Part shown: positions 1-11,645 of the stretch, piece by piece
Numbering within the stretch: the first letter of the stretch is position 1
Layout: every line of letters starts with the position of its first letter
Assembly: GCA_029339505.1 (NCBI GenBank)
Contig: JAQISU010000132.1
Coordinates: 6,566,501 to 6,630,500 of the forward strand
Direction: 5' to 3'
DNA from: Unio delphinus
Taxonomy: Eukaryota > Mollusca > Bivalvia > Unionida > Unionidae
DNA length: 64,000 nucleotides
The notes under the pieces: generated by a model
The model's input: only the letters and a program-made list of their open reading frames with translations
The model's database searches: none
What the model was told of the DNA's origin: nothing
Translations under genes and position numbers: made by a program

Positions 1-57
1 TGTGTAAATTTGATAGACTCTGTTTAGGTCTTCATCCATTTGCTTTGTTTTTTTTAA

Positions 58-155
58 TTATTGAACCACAATGTAAATGCAAATAATGTTTATTTAATTA
101 ATTATAAATATTTAATTTAAAGAACATTATTTGCATTTATGTTGTAGTTCAATAA
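58..155. repeat. Near-perfect inverted repeat (hairpin), 33-bp arms
   Basis: Arms at 58-90 and 123-155 are reverse complements over 33 bases with about four mismatches, separated by a 32-bp AT-only loop. The structure would fold as a stable hairpin. It could be a miniature inverted-repeat element or, less likely, a small-RNA precursor. No target duplication is obvious. Confidence 0.75.
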
Positions 156-316
156 CTAAATGGACACGTGAATTTTGTTGTTGGAACACAGTAGTTAAAT
201 TTTATTAATTTTTTTAAAATTCGTTTGAATTGATTTTTTTCATAAGTAATTAAGTCACATTATAATTTTCTCTCTCATTTATAGCAATTATGAAATCCTT
301 AGTAGATATAATCAAT

Positions 317-537
317 CATCTCAACATGCCTTGGTATAATCTCAATTTGTCAAGGGGTCATCTCAACATGCCTTGGTATAATCTCAATTTGTCAAGGGGT
401 CATCTCAACATGCCTTGGTATAATCTCAATTTGTCAAGGGGTCATCTCAACATGCCTTGGTATAATCTCAATTTGTCAAGGGGTCATCTCAACATGCCTT
501 GGTATAATCTCAATTTGCCAAGGGGTCATCTCAGCTT
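317..537. repeat. 42-bp minisatellite, about 5 copies
   Basis: Unit begins CATCTCAACATGCCTTGG and ends GTCAAGGGGT. Copies are almost identical; the last has one change (GCCAAGG). Because 42 is a multiple of 3, an open frame of 95 codons runs through it, which I regard as a repeat by-product. Confidence 0.95.
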
Positions 538-772
538 ATCTTTTGTAATCTCCAATTGTCAGCTTGCTCTTAGGTAATGTGTTACATTGGAGTAGGCCAT
601 ACCTTATAATTTGATCATAAAGTACAGGAATTATTTAAGGCAATTGAAAGTGGCATGGTCCCATTATTCTGAGAGATAAATTGGATAATAGAGTCAGAGT
701 CCATTGTATATTATGATACATGTCCTAATTTGGACGGAGCTCATTATTTGGGAGGTAAGTGAACTACATGTA

Positions 773-2449
773 CAGTGGGACCCTGCTATAACACGGTAGT
801 TGGGAGCCATAGAATCCAACCGTGTTATGAACCGAACCAATTTATAAACAACAATGTACAATACCAACACATTTTTGGATTTAATTGGGGGGGGGATGTA
901 CATAAAGATGGGTGTGAAAATGCATGGCACAATTACCATTTTTGATCAATATATATTAAATGAGAAAAACATTTGCTGTGGTAGCAGAAATTGCAGATAT
1001 AATATATTACTTTATTCAGAGAACCATGCATTGGTACATACATGTGTCTAATTTATATATACATGTATAATCTATTGCATGAAAAGAGTATCAACACCGT
1101 GTACTCACCAGCGAATCTTGTAACATACATTGAATCCATAATACAAATATTTTCATCGAAAATATCCACACACAGATGTAAAATATTCAATAATTTTGTC
1201 GCAGATCATTATGTGACTGAATTCAATGGAAAGAAAATAACAAAAATTATGTAATGGGTGTACGTAATGAATGATGAATAGTACATGTCTGTAGATTAAA
1301 TAATGGAAGCTAAAGTGTATTCTTATAATAACTAAATGTACATCTCAGGATCTTTCTGTCTCTGAATTCAGTCATTGTAAATTTCAGCACATTTTCCCAC
1401 CCAAGCTGCTAGTCAAAGTCCTTTGAACTTGCATCATGTTCTTTTGATGTACTCTAATAAATACAGTAGGCAGAACTGGTTGTATTTTAACCACTGAAAT
1501 ATGTCACTGTAAATATTAGCACAGCTAAAATGATAACGTAATCAACACTAACTTTGTCTCAGCAATTTGCATGTGTACGGAGGACTCCTGCATGGAGTGA
1601 TTAATGTGTTCCAGATCAAATATTTGCATTAAAATACGCGAAATTAAGCGTTTCCAAGACCTCAGCATCGTATACATTTTATACCATTACATTTCTCATC
1701 TGTCAATAGTTATTATTTTTTGAAAAACTCTGATTTTTAGCTGCTTTCTGCTAATGTCACGCTTGCTCTTGGCAAAGTCAGTTATAGTTCTCAGTTGCAG
1801 AATTCGAATTTACTAGTCAACAGATTGCATAAAACAACACTGCCAAGCCATGGACACATGCTGGTGGCTTTGTTTCTTTGATGCTGTATAAAACCGTTGC
1901 CCCATGATTTGAACAAGTTTAGCTCGGCAGTTCACTTTGATGATAAACAATGTACTTAAATTAATTGATTTATATATTCTGGTGAGAATCTTTTATCAAC
2001 CGCCGCATTGGCTGTTGCTTAGTTGTGTATGAAATTAAGAGAAGATATATCGGAGATTATTAGAGTAACGAGTAGACACGATGGCTTCCTTACTCACGAA
2101 TCAGTAATTATAATATTGACACTTATGAGCTGTAAGTTTTCAGCAATAAACAAAGATCAAAGTTCTCAGTAGGCCCAGCAATTGGTTCGTATTTCCGACG
2201 TTTATTTTGGCACAAAACTAGAAGAAATTTGATACATTTTCTAGACATTCTTTTTCGCACTGTTTAGACGCATACAAGAATGATAATTAAACTCTTGACG
2301 TATTTTTTTTTCATACTTAAATTTTTTTTTTTTTTTTTGGTCTTTTAGAAAAATACCTGTAATAAATTACCCAAAATTTCGGGAGTCATGCCACGACCAG
2401 GTTATATCCAAATTCGTGTAACGGGGCAGGCTATAGCGGGGTCCCACTG
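773..2449. mobile_element. pogo/Tigger-like non-autonomous DNA transposon, 1.68 kb
   Basis: Terminal inverted repeats start CAGTGGGACCCTGCTATAAC on the left and, on the reverse strand at the right end, CAGTGGGACCCCGCTATAGC. The element is flanked by TA on both sides (771-772 and 2450-2451). CAGT termini with TA duplication are characteristic of the pogo/Tigger branch of Tc1/mariner. I found no transposase frame inside. It ends about 130 bp before exon 1. The interior otherwise shows only AT-rich unique sequence with a T-run at about 2320-2338. Confidence 0.85.
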
Positions 2450-2583
2450 TAATTGGAAATAGTCTTTATTAGAGTTGTGTATAACTATTGTTTTTTTTAT
2501 AAATAATATCTATTGTTGACACCCTTGGAACCCCTTATAAAATTCTCTGCAGTCATTCTCCCTACTTTTTTTCCTCTCTGTAG

Positions 2584-2684
2584 ATGTAGCACCATTTGCT
2601 GAAAGGCAGCCTCCTTCTGCATCTATGGAGTTTACTTCTCTTATGAGGCTACCTTTTCATGTAAATATATGTCTTAATGTCAAG
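2584..2684 (+). CDS. Exon 1 (internal) of the C2-domain membrane protein gene
   Basis: Follows a pyrimidine-rich tract ending CTCTCTGTAG and ends CAAG|GTGAGC. It starts with two bases of a split codon and then gives 33 codons (VAPFAERQPPSASM... to ...HVNICLNVK), leaving in phase 0. It is internal, because no start codon with a plausible leader fits the frame and the first codon is split. An alternative acceptor six bases downstream (TGTAG at 2585-2589) would keep the frame and drop two residues. The donor lies inside the first unit of the 39-bp array that fills the start of the intron. No domain is recognised in this short piece. Confidence 0.65.
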
Positions 2685-3470
2685 GTGAGCAATGTCTTAG
2701 CAATAGAATGGCCTCATTCCAAGGGGACCAATGTCATAGCAATAGAATGGTCTCATTCCAAGGTGACCAATATCTTAGCAATAGAATGACCTCATTCCAA
2801 TTGGACCAATGTCTTAACAATAGAATGACCTCATTCCAAGGGGATCAATGACATAGCAATAGAATGGTCTCATTCCAAGGTGACCAAATGTCTTAGCAAT
2901 AGAATGACCTCATTCCAATGGGACCAATGTTATAACAATAGAATGGCCTCATTCCAAGGGGACCAATGTCTTGGCAATAGAATGGCCTCATTCCAAGGGG
3001 ACTAATGTTATAGCAATACAATGGCCTCATTCCAAGGGGACCAATGTGATAGCAATATAATGACCTCATTCCAAAGCGAACAATGTCTTAGCAATACAAT
3101 GGTCTCATTCCAAAGTGAACAATGTCTTAGCAATATAATGGCCTCATTCCAAGGGGACCAATGTGATAGCAATAGAATGGCCTCATTCCAAGGGGACCAA
3201 TGTTATATCAATACAATGGTCTCATTCCAAAGTGAACAATGTCTTAGCAATAGAATGGCCTCATTCCAAGGGGACCAATGACTTAGCAATAGAATGGCCT
3301 CATTCCAAAGTGAACAATGTCTTAGCAATATAATGGCCTCATTCCAAGGGGACCAATGTCCTAGCAATAGAATGGCCTCATTCCAAGGTGACCAATGTCT
3401 TAGCAATATAATGGCCTCATTCCAAGGTGACCAATGTCTTAGCAATAGAATGGCCTCATTCCAGGGGTAC
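2678..3470. repeat. 39-bp minisatellite starting at the exon 1 splice donor, about 20 copies
   Basis: Consensus unit: GCAATAGAATGGCCTCATTC followed by CAAGGGGACCAATGTCTTA. The first unit overlaps the exon 1 donor: CAAGGTGAGCAATGTCTTAG at the junction matches the later CAAGGTGACCAATGTCTTAG. Copies vary at a few positions (GACC/GAAC, CTTA/ATA). Open frames of 80-89 codons on both strands come from the 39-bp period. Confidence 0.95.
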
Positions 3471-3471
3471 A

Positions 3472-4719
3472 AACAGCGTAATGAAAATAAAGCCTCATTT
3501 GAAGTTGATGAATGTTTTAGTAAAAGTATTAGATGAACATGATTACATGAACATATTGTGTATTGGCATTACTAATTACTTTAATTGTCAAAGTGGATCA
3601 ATATTTTTAGATGTCAATTCAATTCAGTAGAAAGTATAACATTTGGCAAATGAAAGTTATGAGACTAGACATGTTGTTTAGTATTTATCTTTGAAAAATT
3701 GCTGCTGTTAGCTTGTGTAATGTATTTATTCAAAGTGCTGTTAGCTTGTGTAATGTATTTTGTCAAAGTGGTATTAATGACATAATAACAGTCTCAATTT
3801 TATAATAAAACATTAGATGAAAAAGCATAGTTTATAATTTTTTTTTAGAAGATTTATTAGTTGAAAATTAACAGATTACTTAGAAAATGGGGAGTAATGA
3901 ATAGGTATACAGTGACTTTGCACTACTGTGTTGTTTAACTAAATACCCCCCAAAAATAAAAAATAAACAAGTTTTGTTATTTTTTTTATTTCCAAAAAAA
4001 GAAAGGTGGAAATTTAGAAAGAACTTAAACAGTATTATAAATTAAATTCCAAATATTCCTTAAAGTTCTATCACAAGTACAAAAACATAGAGTATTCCAA
4101 ATAAATTCCAGTAGATTAGTGTTCAGAATTTATTTCAATCTTGAAAGTGTTGATGTGCCAGTGATCTTGTATTTGCTTATGTGCAAACAGTTTTGATGTG
4201 TCACAATGATATAATCCAAAATATCCTTTCATGGCCTCAAAAATAATTTCCAAAATAGTAATTTATTCCTAAAGTCAATAATCACTTTGTGATTCCAATG
4301 AATAATTTAGATTTATAATGTCTCATGAATAATAAATGAAAACAATGAAAATTGATTCCACTAAGACTGGAATAAATTATTATGCTTACTTCAAACATTT
4401 ATACAGACTATCACCTGACTTATGGGACAAGAAAATGCCCTGGACCTTTGTTATTTTGCAGTGGATTTTTCCATCAAACTGTAAGCAAAATTCGTTGTTA
4501 GATAATGTAAAGGTCATAATTAAGGCTGTATCTAGAATTGAAACCTAGTAGTAAGATTTACATCCAAGCAATATTAATCTTAATGTTTAATCCACGATCA
4601 TAAACAAATATTAACTACATAATATGTTGTTTATGAAAAAGACAACTTCTACTCTCAATTAAGGAAACAAGATCAGATAATACAAGTTAAATATACATAA
4701 GAATGAAATTACTTTGTAC

Positions 4720-4723
<4 letters not shown>
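3472..4723. other. Intron 1 remainder, AT-rich, no gene seen
   Basis: Unique AT-rich intron. The only repeat noted is a two-copy direct repeat around 3690-3770 (GCTGTTAGCTTGTGTAATGT). No splice-consistent exon or mobile element is recognised. Confidence 0.6.

Positions 4724-4764
<41 letters not shown>
4724..4764. repeat. (TA)n microsatellite
   Basis: About 20 TA dinucleotides, ending some 20 bp before the exon 2 acceptor. Confidence 0.95.
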
Positions 4765-4769
<5 letters not shown>

Positions 4770-4783
4770 TTTTATATTCATAG

Positions 4784-4862
4784 AACACCAAGACTGAAAC
4801 AACAACATCAGAATTCACTTCATTTGAAGAAGTTGAAATGGAGCATGAGAAATTTGAATACG
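4784..4862 (+). CDS. Exon 2, acidic/Thr-rich segment
   Basis: Acceptor TTTTTTATATTCATAG follows a (TA)n run; donor TACG|GTGAGT. It encodes 26 codons plus one base, beginning NTKTETTTSEF and continuing with an acidic stretch (FEEVEMEHEKFEY). Phase 0 in and phase 1 out match exon 1 and exon 3. It has no recognised motif; composition suggests a flexible, charged linker. The (TA)n tract ends about 20 bp upstream, so length changes in it could reach the branch-point region. Confidence 0.75.
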
Positions 4863-5455
4863 GTGAGTTAGGAATTTAAAGGAAAAGAAACTAGAATTTA
4901 TTTTTGAGTTTATTAACCTTACATAATAACAATGAAGGGTTCTTTTGTGATAAATCTTATGATTCTCTGTACATTTTTCTTTTGTTATATTTTTGAAATC
5001 CAGAAAATCTGGATTTCCAGTCAATGTATAATACTGTAGCTGGATGTACAATAAAAGATATCTTGTTTCTTGTAACTATTTCTTAAGACTATATTTTATG
5101 TTGATGTACAGTAACAGATCTATTGTGATTTTTTCTTAATTTTATTTTAATTAGTTTTAGATAAAGTAATGTGTTGAACGATACTTCATTTACATGCTAG
5201 AAAATGCATGGACCCTGGTTGGCTATTGCCGGATATACTGGCCGATCTGTGTCATTTCAATCTGTTATAACTCATTTCTAGAACAAACATTGTAGATCCT
5301 AATCTGTCAGTGCTTTATGTAATAACACATTAGGGTCTATGTTGTTACCTGTTTGAATTGATGTACATGTACTGTACAGTTAAATATTCAAATAGTACAG
5401 TAAATCAACACTGTAAAAGTTTAATGGTAAATTCTGTACAGTAATATTAATGTAT
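4863..5455. other. Intron 2 start, no feature seen
   Basis: AT-rich unique sequence after the exon 2 donor. Short TGTACAGTA-type motifs recur (about 5105-5460) but form no clear array. Confidence 0.5.
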
Positions 5456-5960
5456 AGGACAGAGTTAGAGAACATGAATGTGGTTTAAAAGACAAAAGCT
5501 AAAGACATGGCTGGGGTTTGGAAGACAAAGCTAAAAACAGGGCTTGGGTTTAGAAGACATTGCTAAAAGCATGGCTGGGGTTTGGAAGACAAAGCTAAAG
5601 ATATGGCTGGTGTTTGGAAGACCGAGTTAAAGACAGGACATGTGTTAGCAATACGGGACTAAAGACAGGGCTGAGGCATGGAAGACAGAGTTATAAACAG
5701 GACTTGGGTCTGGAAGACAGAGTTATAGATAGGGCTGGGGTTTAGAAGACATTTGAAGAGATGACATGGGTTTGCAATACAAGGCTAAAGACATGGCTGA
5801 GGCATGGAAGACAGAGTTAAAAACAGGACTGGGTTATAGTAGACAACTAAAGATAAGACTGGGGTGTATACAGGGCAGGGGTATAAAGGACAGATTTAAA
5901 GACAGGTCTGGTTAGAGAAGACTGAGATAAAGACAAGGCTGGAGTATAGAAGTTAATGAC
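5456..5960. repeat. Degenerate ~30-bp minisatellite
   Basis: Recurrent units of the type GACATGGCTGGGGTTTGGAA followed by GACAAAGCTAAA. About 15 units with many substitutions and small indels: an old array. Confidence 0.8.
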
Positions 5961-6534
5961 AGTGCTGGATTTTAAAAAGAGAATTATCTCAGCTGTTATT
6001 TTCTTTCTGGTGGTTAGTAGAAAGACCATTGATTGCATACCTTTACCTTTGAATTGGTTACCTAATTGGGCAATTAAATAAACTGCTTGTATTGACATTC
6101 ATGCCTGACACCATATCTGTACAGGTACAACCACTTTGTTGAAAGCCCTGTTTTTAAAAAGAGTAGCAATGTATTGTTTAAATATTGAAGTTGTTGGTCA
6201 ACTCGTGTACACTTATTAGATAAATGATTAAGTTCTTTACGTAGTTTAATCCAAAATGTTTCATTTTAATATTTGAGAATTGTGTTCACTTTACTTAGTT
6301 ACTGATCAATGATTTTGTAAAGAATTCTTTGGAATAAAAAATGCAAATTTAAACCATTTGTTTAACTCACTTTACACCATGAAACATTTTGTTATAATTA
6401 AAGTTTTCTTTCAAAAATTAAAGTTAGTATTTTACATTTAAAAATTTAAATTTAAGACAAAATAAATTAATATTTTACCAGCATGTTAACAACACTAACA
6501 TGATCTCATTTTGTTTTATGTATATGTTTTTCAG
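5961..6534. other. Intron 2 end, no feature seen
   Basis: AT-rich unique intron sequence leading to the exon 3 acceptor. Nothing further is recognised. Confidence 0.5.
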
Positions 6535-6678
6535 TTCCTCCACAGGATGATACACTCCCAGACTTGTATCGTCTACTTGATTCCCTGGAGACAGGGGAGG
6601 GGGACCTTGATGCTAAACGACAACCTCCTTCCCTCTTCACTAGGCCTGAACACATCCCTAGCTATGAGAAGATCACAG
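6535..6678 (+). CDS. Exon 3, linker with acidic and Pro-rich stretches
   Basis: Acceptor TATGTTTTTCAG, donor ACAG|GTCAGT. The split codon from exon 2 gives Val, followed by 47 codons including PPQDDTLPDLYRLLDSLE and SLFTRPEHIPSYEKIT. One trailing base joins exon 4 to give Glu. Leu spacing in DLYRLLDSLE suggests a short amphipathic helix. No family is recognised. GC content is visibly higher than in the flanking intron, as expected for coding sequence. Confidence 0.85.
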
Positions 6679-7855
6679 GTCAGTTAAAGTTTTATTTGCA
6701 TTATCAGTATACACTATCAAAGAAACTTAGTTATCTCATTTAATTAATTTTACCCAACCTTACATTTAGTTACAATCCAATACCAAGAAAGGAACTTTGT
6801 TATCTATATTCTTGCATGAATTTTGCCATTAACATTGGGGTTTATAAAACGCTTATTCTAATATATAATTGCTGCTGAATGAAAATGTAAAATTGGACCA
6901 ATAACATATCCACACTTCTGTAAAGGAGTTTGGTAATTAGACCTAATTGACTTTGGGGGGTTAAGTCAGAGATAGTTTTGTAGTTCCCTTGACCTTTTAA
7001 ATATAGTGACTTGAAAAATGCAAATTAATTTTGACCCGACCTTACATTTAGTTACAATCCAATATCAAATTGATAATCAGCACTCATAGTTTGATTGATT
7101 TTGAAGGTCAAGGTAATTGATTTTAGCTGTAATTGATTGAGATCATGATAAATGAAACAAAAATCGGGTTTTTGATCAAACTTAGTTTGTGAGTGTATCT
7201 AAAAAATATCTTGCAGTTTAACAAACTATTTTCCCCTCTTAAAAATAAATTAATTTAACAAACTCTAGTGTGGTTTTATCTTGACATTGTTGAAAAATTA
7301 AAGTTCAGTGATCATCAGTGATGATGGCAAAGGTCAAAGTTGAAAAGCAGGTAAGAATTTTTTTAAAATATTGAATTTGGTGTTTTAGAGTTTCTTGATA
7401 ATATCAGAGATGGTTTCAATACTGGTCAGTTTTCAACCAATATGGCATTAGTTTTTATTATAATTTAATTGACTGAAATTAAAATTAATCTCTCCAGACA
7501 AGTGATATCTGTAACCAAATGATCCTAAACATTATATTAAACTTGGCAAGTTCTTTTTTATTTCCTTGTTTGCTGGAAATTGAAATTAAAGTTGTGCTCC
7601 ATAGTTTTAGAAAATGTCATGTTTTGACACATATGGATGTCATCAATTTTTGAAGTGAAAACTATACAAATAAGACTCTTTTCATCTCATATGATTCAAA
7701 ATAAACTTTCTTTTAGTGCAGCTGTTGATTTTATTAAATTTTTGAGTCATAATTATTAAATTTAACTTATAAAATAATCTAGCTTGTGAATTAGCAAGAA
7801 TGTTTTAAAACTTAGCAGAAATTCTTTATTTTTACCCTGTTCCTGTAACTGAGTG
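6679..7855. other. Intron 3 start, no clear feature
   Basis: AT-rich unique sequence. A short phrase (TTTTGACCCGACCTTACATT or close variant) occurs twice, near 6750 and 7030, suggesting an old duplication. Confidence 0.5.
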
Positions 7856-8962
7856 GTATTCTTACTAGGCTGGATACTGGCAATTTGAACCCTGTTCTGA
7901 TCATTCCAAGTTAGATACTGGCAGTTTTAACCCTGTTGTAGTCATACTAGACTAGATACTGGCAATTTGAACCCTGTTCTGATCATTCTGTTGTAGTCAT
8001 ACTAGACTAGATATTGGCTGTTTAAAACCTGTTGTGATCATTCATAGTTAGATACTGGCAGTTTTAACCCTGTTGTAATCATACTAGACTAGATACTGGC
8101 AGGTTAAATCCTGTTGTAGTCATACTAAACTAGATGCTGGCAGTTTGAATCCATTGGTAATCATACTGAATTAGGTACCAGCAGTTTGAATTCTGGAGTA
8201 ATCATACTAAATTATATACCAACAGTTTGAATTCTGGGGTAATCAATCTAAATTATATACCAACAGTTTGAATTCTGGGGTAATCATACTAAATTATATA
8301 CCAACAGTTTGAATCCATAGGTAATCATACTAAATTATATACCAACAGTTTGAATCCATTGGTAATCATACTAAATTATATACCAACAGTTTGAATCCAT
8401 AGGTAATCATACTAAATTTATATGCCAACAGTTTGAATCCATTGGTAATCATACTAAATTATATACCAACAGTTTGAATTCTGGAGTAATCATACTAAAT
8501 TATATACCAACAGTTTGAATTCTGGAGTAATCATACTAAATTATATACCAACAGGTTGAATTCTGGGGTAATCATACTAAATTATATACCAACAGTTTGA
8601 ATTCTGAGGTAATCATACTAAATTATATACCAACAGTTTGAATTCTGGTGTAATCATACTAAATTATATACCAACAGTTTGAATTCTGGGGTAATCATAC
8701 TAAATTATATACCAACAGTTTGAATTCTGGGGTAATCATACTAAATTATATACCAACAGTTTGAATTCTGGGGTAATCATACTAAATTATATACCAACAG
8801 TTTGAATTCTGGAGCAATCATACTAAATTATATACCAACAGTTTGAATTCTGGAGTAATCATACTAAATTATATACCAACAGTTTGAATTCTGGAGTAAT
8901 CATACTAAATTATATACCAACAGTTTGAGTTCTGGAGTAATCATACTAAATTATATACCAAA
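7856..8962. repeat. 41-bp minisatellite, about 26 copies in old and young halves
   Basis: From about 8140 to 8962 the unit AATCATACTAAATTATATAC + CAACAGTTTGAATTCTGGGG + T repeats with few changes (about 20 copies). From about 7860 to 8140 the same ~41-bp period is present in diverged form (ACTAGACTAGATACTGGCAG...), so the array is homogenised on its right side only. Confidence 0.93.
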
Positions 8963-9114
8963 CATGACCACATTGTACCAATGTTTGATTGAAACTGCTA
9001 CTATGCCAACATGCTGTCATTTATCCCTACTTGCAATTTCATTTTTTACCCAAATGGAGATTTGCTGAAACAGGATGTGAGAGACAAAGGCATCACCTCT
9101 GTCTAGCCCCTTTT

Positions 9115-9545
9115 TTGGCATGATCATAAGCATGCCAACACATGCAGACTGTGTATACAGTCACTATGCCAACATTATTCAGACTATTTATGTAGTCATT
9201 ATGCCAACACATGGAGATTATTTATGTTGTCATTATGCCAACACATGCAGACTATTTATGTAGTCAGTATGCCAACACATGCTGACTGTTTATATAGTCA
9301 CTATGTCAACATTATTCAGACTATTTATGTAGTCATTATGCCAACACATGCAGACTATTTATGTAGTCATTATGCCAACACATGCTGACTGTTTATATAG
9401 TCACTATGTCAACATTATTTAGACTGTTTATATAGTCACTATGTCAACATTATTCAGACTGTTTATATATGGTCACTATGTCAAAATTATTCAGACTGTT
9501 TATATGTAGTCAGTATGCCAACACATGCAAACTATTTATCTAGAT
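9115..9545. repeat. ~34-bp minisatellite, about 12 copies
   Basis: Unit TATGCCAACACATGCAGACT + ATTTATGTAGTCAT. Variants alternate between ACATGCAGACT and TTATTCAGACT types. It ends about 120 bp before exon 4. Confidence 0.9.
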
Positions 9546-9661
9546 TTAATATTTGTTTTTACCCAAGAATTTACTTGATATGGACAATAAATATGAAGTA
9601 GGGAAAGGGTGGAGACAAAGAAATATGGTGAACTTCCGTAAAATGTTCTTTCTTATATCAG

Positions 9662-9936
9662 AACTGCGTCAGCGGATGGAGACGGAGGAGATGAGCCCAT
9701 ACCTTGAAAGTTTTGAGGAGGGAATCAGAGATGATGTAGTGATGCTTGGGCACATCAAATTGGATGAGGTACAGGAGGAGGAAAAACACCTGCGTGATGA
9801 GCACATTAGATATATGGAGCAGGAGGCAAAGCTACGAAGAGAGCGTGAGCAGGAAATTCTTGCCCGTGAAGAACAGGCCAAGAAACATGTTGCCAAGTTC
9901 ACTAAAGACAAAAGAACAGATGTTGCCAGGCGGGAG
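9662..9936 (+). CDS. Exon 4, Glu/Arg-rich coiled-coil segment
   Basis: Acceptor TTCTTATATCAG, donor GGAG|GTGTGT. It is the longest exon seen: two bases of a split codon plus 91 codons, phase 0 out. The product (ELRQRMETEEMSPYLESFEEG ... EEQAKKHVAKF) is dominated by Glu, Arg, Lys and Gln with heptad-like spacing, which predicts a long coiled coil. It leads directly into the helical exon 5. The open frame also extends upstream to an ATG at 9553, but that part reads through a repeat-bearing intron and the acceptor at 9661 keeps phase with exon 3. The 34-bp array ends about 120 bp upstream. Confidence 0.9.
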
Positions 9937-10285
9937 GTGTGTATAATGATTGACCTAGCTTCAATCACAGTTACTCTATTATTAAGTTTAAAAAATATTT
10001 GTATAATTCACATAATTGCTAAAATACTGAGATCTTAAGGATATGACAGTTTTTCTCAGCTGTAATTATATCGTGCTTGTATACTGTATGAGTTACACAT
10101 CAGCTTGGTTAACTCCATAATATAATGTGTTTGAAAATTTCTGTGTACAGTTACATCAGTCTTAATGGACCATTAAAAAGTATATGAAATCTATTTTCAA
10201 TAATAACCCATTTTAAAGATCTATTAATATTAACCTAAATTCATTTATTGCAATGAAACAGTATTCTAATTGATTAAAATTAAGT
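9937..10285. other. Intron 4 start, no feature seen
   Basis: Unique AT-rich sequence between the exon 4 donor and the next array. The open frame of exon 4 reads on to 10038, but the GTGTGT donor and phase into exon 5 argue that this is intron. Confidence 0.5.
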
Positions 10286-10672
10286 GAGTTTAGTATTACA
10301 TTAGGTTTAAGCTTATCTGGCAAATGAGGATTTCTAGTTACATTAGGTTTAAGCTTATCTAGCAAATGAGGATTTCTAGTTACATTAGGTTTAAGCTTAT
10401 CTAGCAAATGAGGATTTCTAGTTACATTAGGTTTAAGCTTATCTAGCAAATGAGGATTTCTAGTTACATTAGGTTTAAGCTTATCTGGCAAATGAGGATT
10501 TCTAGTTACATTAGGTTTAAGCTTATCTAGCAAATGAGGATTTCTAGTTACATTAGGTTTAAGCTTATCTAGCAAATGAGGATTTCTAGTTACATTAGGT
10601 TTAAGCTTTTATGGCAAATGAGGATTTCTAGTTACATTAGGTTTAAGCTTATCTAGCAAATGAGGATTTCTA
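10286..10672. repeat. 42-bp minisatellite, about 9 copies, abutting exon 5
   Basis: Unit GAGGATTTCTAGTTACATTA + GGTTTAAGCTTATCTAGCAA + AT, nearly identical throughout. A minus-strand open frame of 120 codons (NPHLLDKLKPNVTR repeated) results from the 14-codon period. The array stops about 30 bp before the exon 5 acceptor. Confidence 0.95.
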
Positions 10673-10700
10673 AAGATCCATTGTTTTAAAAAATATCCAG

Positions 10701-10811
10701 GAAATCCTTATACAGCGTGAGAAGCTTCTAATGGACAGACTCCACTTGGCCTTCAGGCGGGCTGAATGTCAGCTAATCAGTGTCCTGGAGAAGAGGAAGG
10801 GAGAGGTCAAA
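10701..10811 (+). CDS. Exon 5, helical continuation of the coiled coil
   Basis: Acceptor AAAATATCCAG at 10700. The donor is taken as AAA|GTCAGT (10812); an alternative GAG|GTCAAA six bases earlier would remove Val-Lys and stay in frame. It encodes 37 codons (EILIQREKLLMDRL... through LISVLEKRKGEVK), amphipathic and helical, continuing the charged coiled coil of exon 4. Phase is 0 in and 0 out. A 42-bp minisatellite ends about 30 bp upstream of the acceptor, so the branch point must lie at or inside the array edge. Confidence 0.8.
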
Positions 10812-10884
10812 GTCAGTATTGATTTTATTCATTATGCAGTGCTCTTTCATTAGATCCTTCATTATTATCTTCTTGCAAGGCCTT

Positions 10885-11145
10885 GGATTATTACATGTTT
10901 CCTGTTATAAGGCCCTTAATTATAACATGTTTCCTGTTATAAGGCCCTTAATTATAACATGTTTCCTGTTATAAGGCCCTTCATTATAACATGTTTTCCT
11001 GTTATAAGGCCCTTAATTATAACATGTTTTCCTGTTATAAGGCCCTTCATTATAACATGTTTCCTGTTATAAGGCCCTTCATTATAACATGTTTCCTGTT
11101 ATAAGGCCCTTCATTATAACATGTTTCCTGTTATATGGCCCTTCA
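10885..11145. repeat. ~32-bp minisatellite with internal dyad, 8 copies
   Basis: Unit ATAACATGTTTCCTGTTATA + AGGCCCTTAATT. Each unit holds the palindromic pair TTATAACA ... TGTTATAA, so every copy can form a small stem. It lies about 75 bp after the exon 5 donor. Confidence 0.92.
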
Positions 11146-11645
11146 TATTGAGGCAGTACTGAAATTATTTTGAGGGAGTACTGTAATTATAATGAGGTAG
11201 TACTGCAAATATACTGTTGGAGTACTGTAATTATAATGATGGGGTAGTGTACTTATAATGAGGGATTACTGTAATTATGCTGATGGAGTACTGTAGCTAT
11301 ACTGAGGGAGTACTGTACATATTCTGATTGAGTACTGTAATTATACTAATGGAGTACTTTAAATAATCTGATGAGTACTGTAATTATACTGAGCAAGTAC
11401 TGTAACTATACTGATGGAGTACTGTAAATGTACTGATGGAGTACTGTAAATATACTGATGGAGTATTATAATTGTACTGATAGAGTACTCTAATTATAAT
11501 GGGGGAGTATTGTAATTATGCTGATGGAGTATGGCAATTTTATTGAGGCAGTGCTGAACATATTTTGAGGGAGTACTGCAATTAATCTGAGAGATTACTG
11601 CAAATATACTGAGGGAGTACTGTGATTAGAATGAGTGAGCATTGT
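11146..11645. repeat. Degenerate ~20-bp array
   Basis: About 24 units of the form GAGGGAGTACTGTAATTATA, strongly diverged. It directly continues from the 32-bp array but is unrelated in sequence. Confidence 0.85.

Noticed and set aside
317..540. CRISPR-like array (also considered for other regular arrays)
   Set aside because: Units are contiguous repeats without unique spacers, and the DNA is eukaryotic; no cas-like genes.
9553..9661. ATG at 9553 as a start of a shorter gene
   Set aside because: The region before 9662 is intron-like and the acceptor keeps phase with exon 3; the frame upstream is chance.
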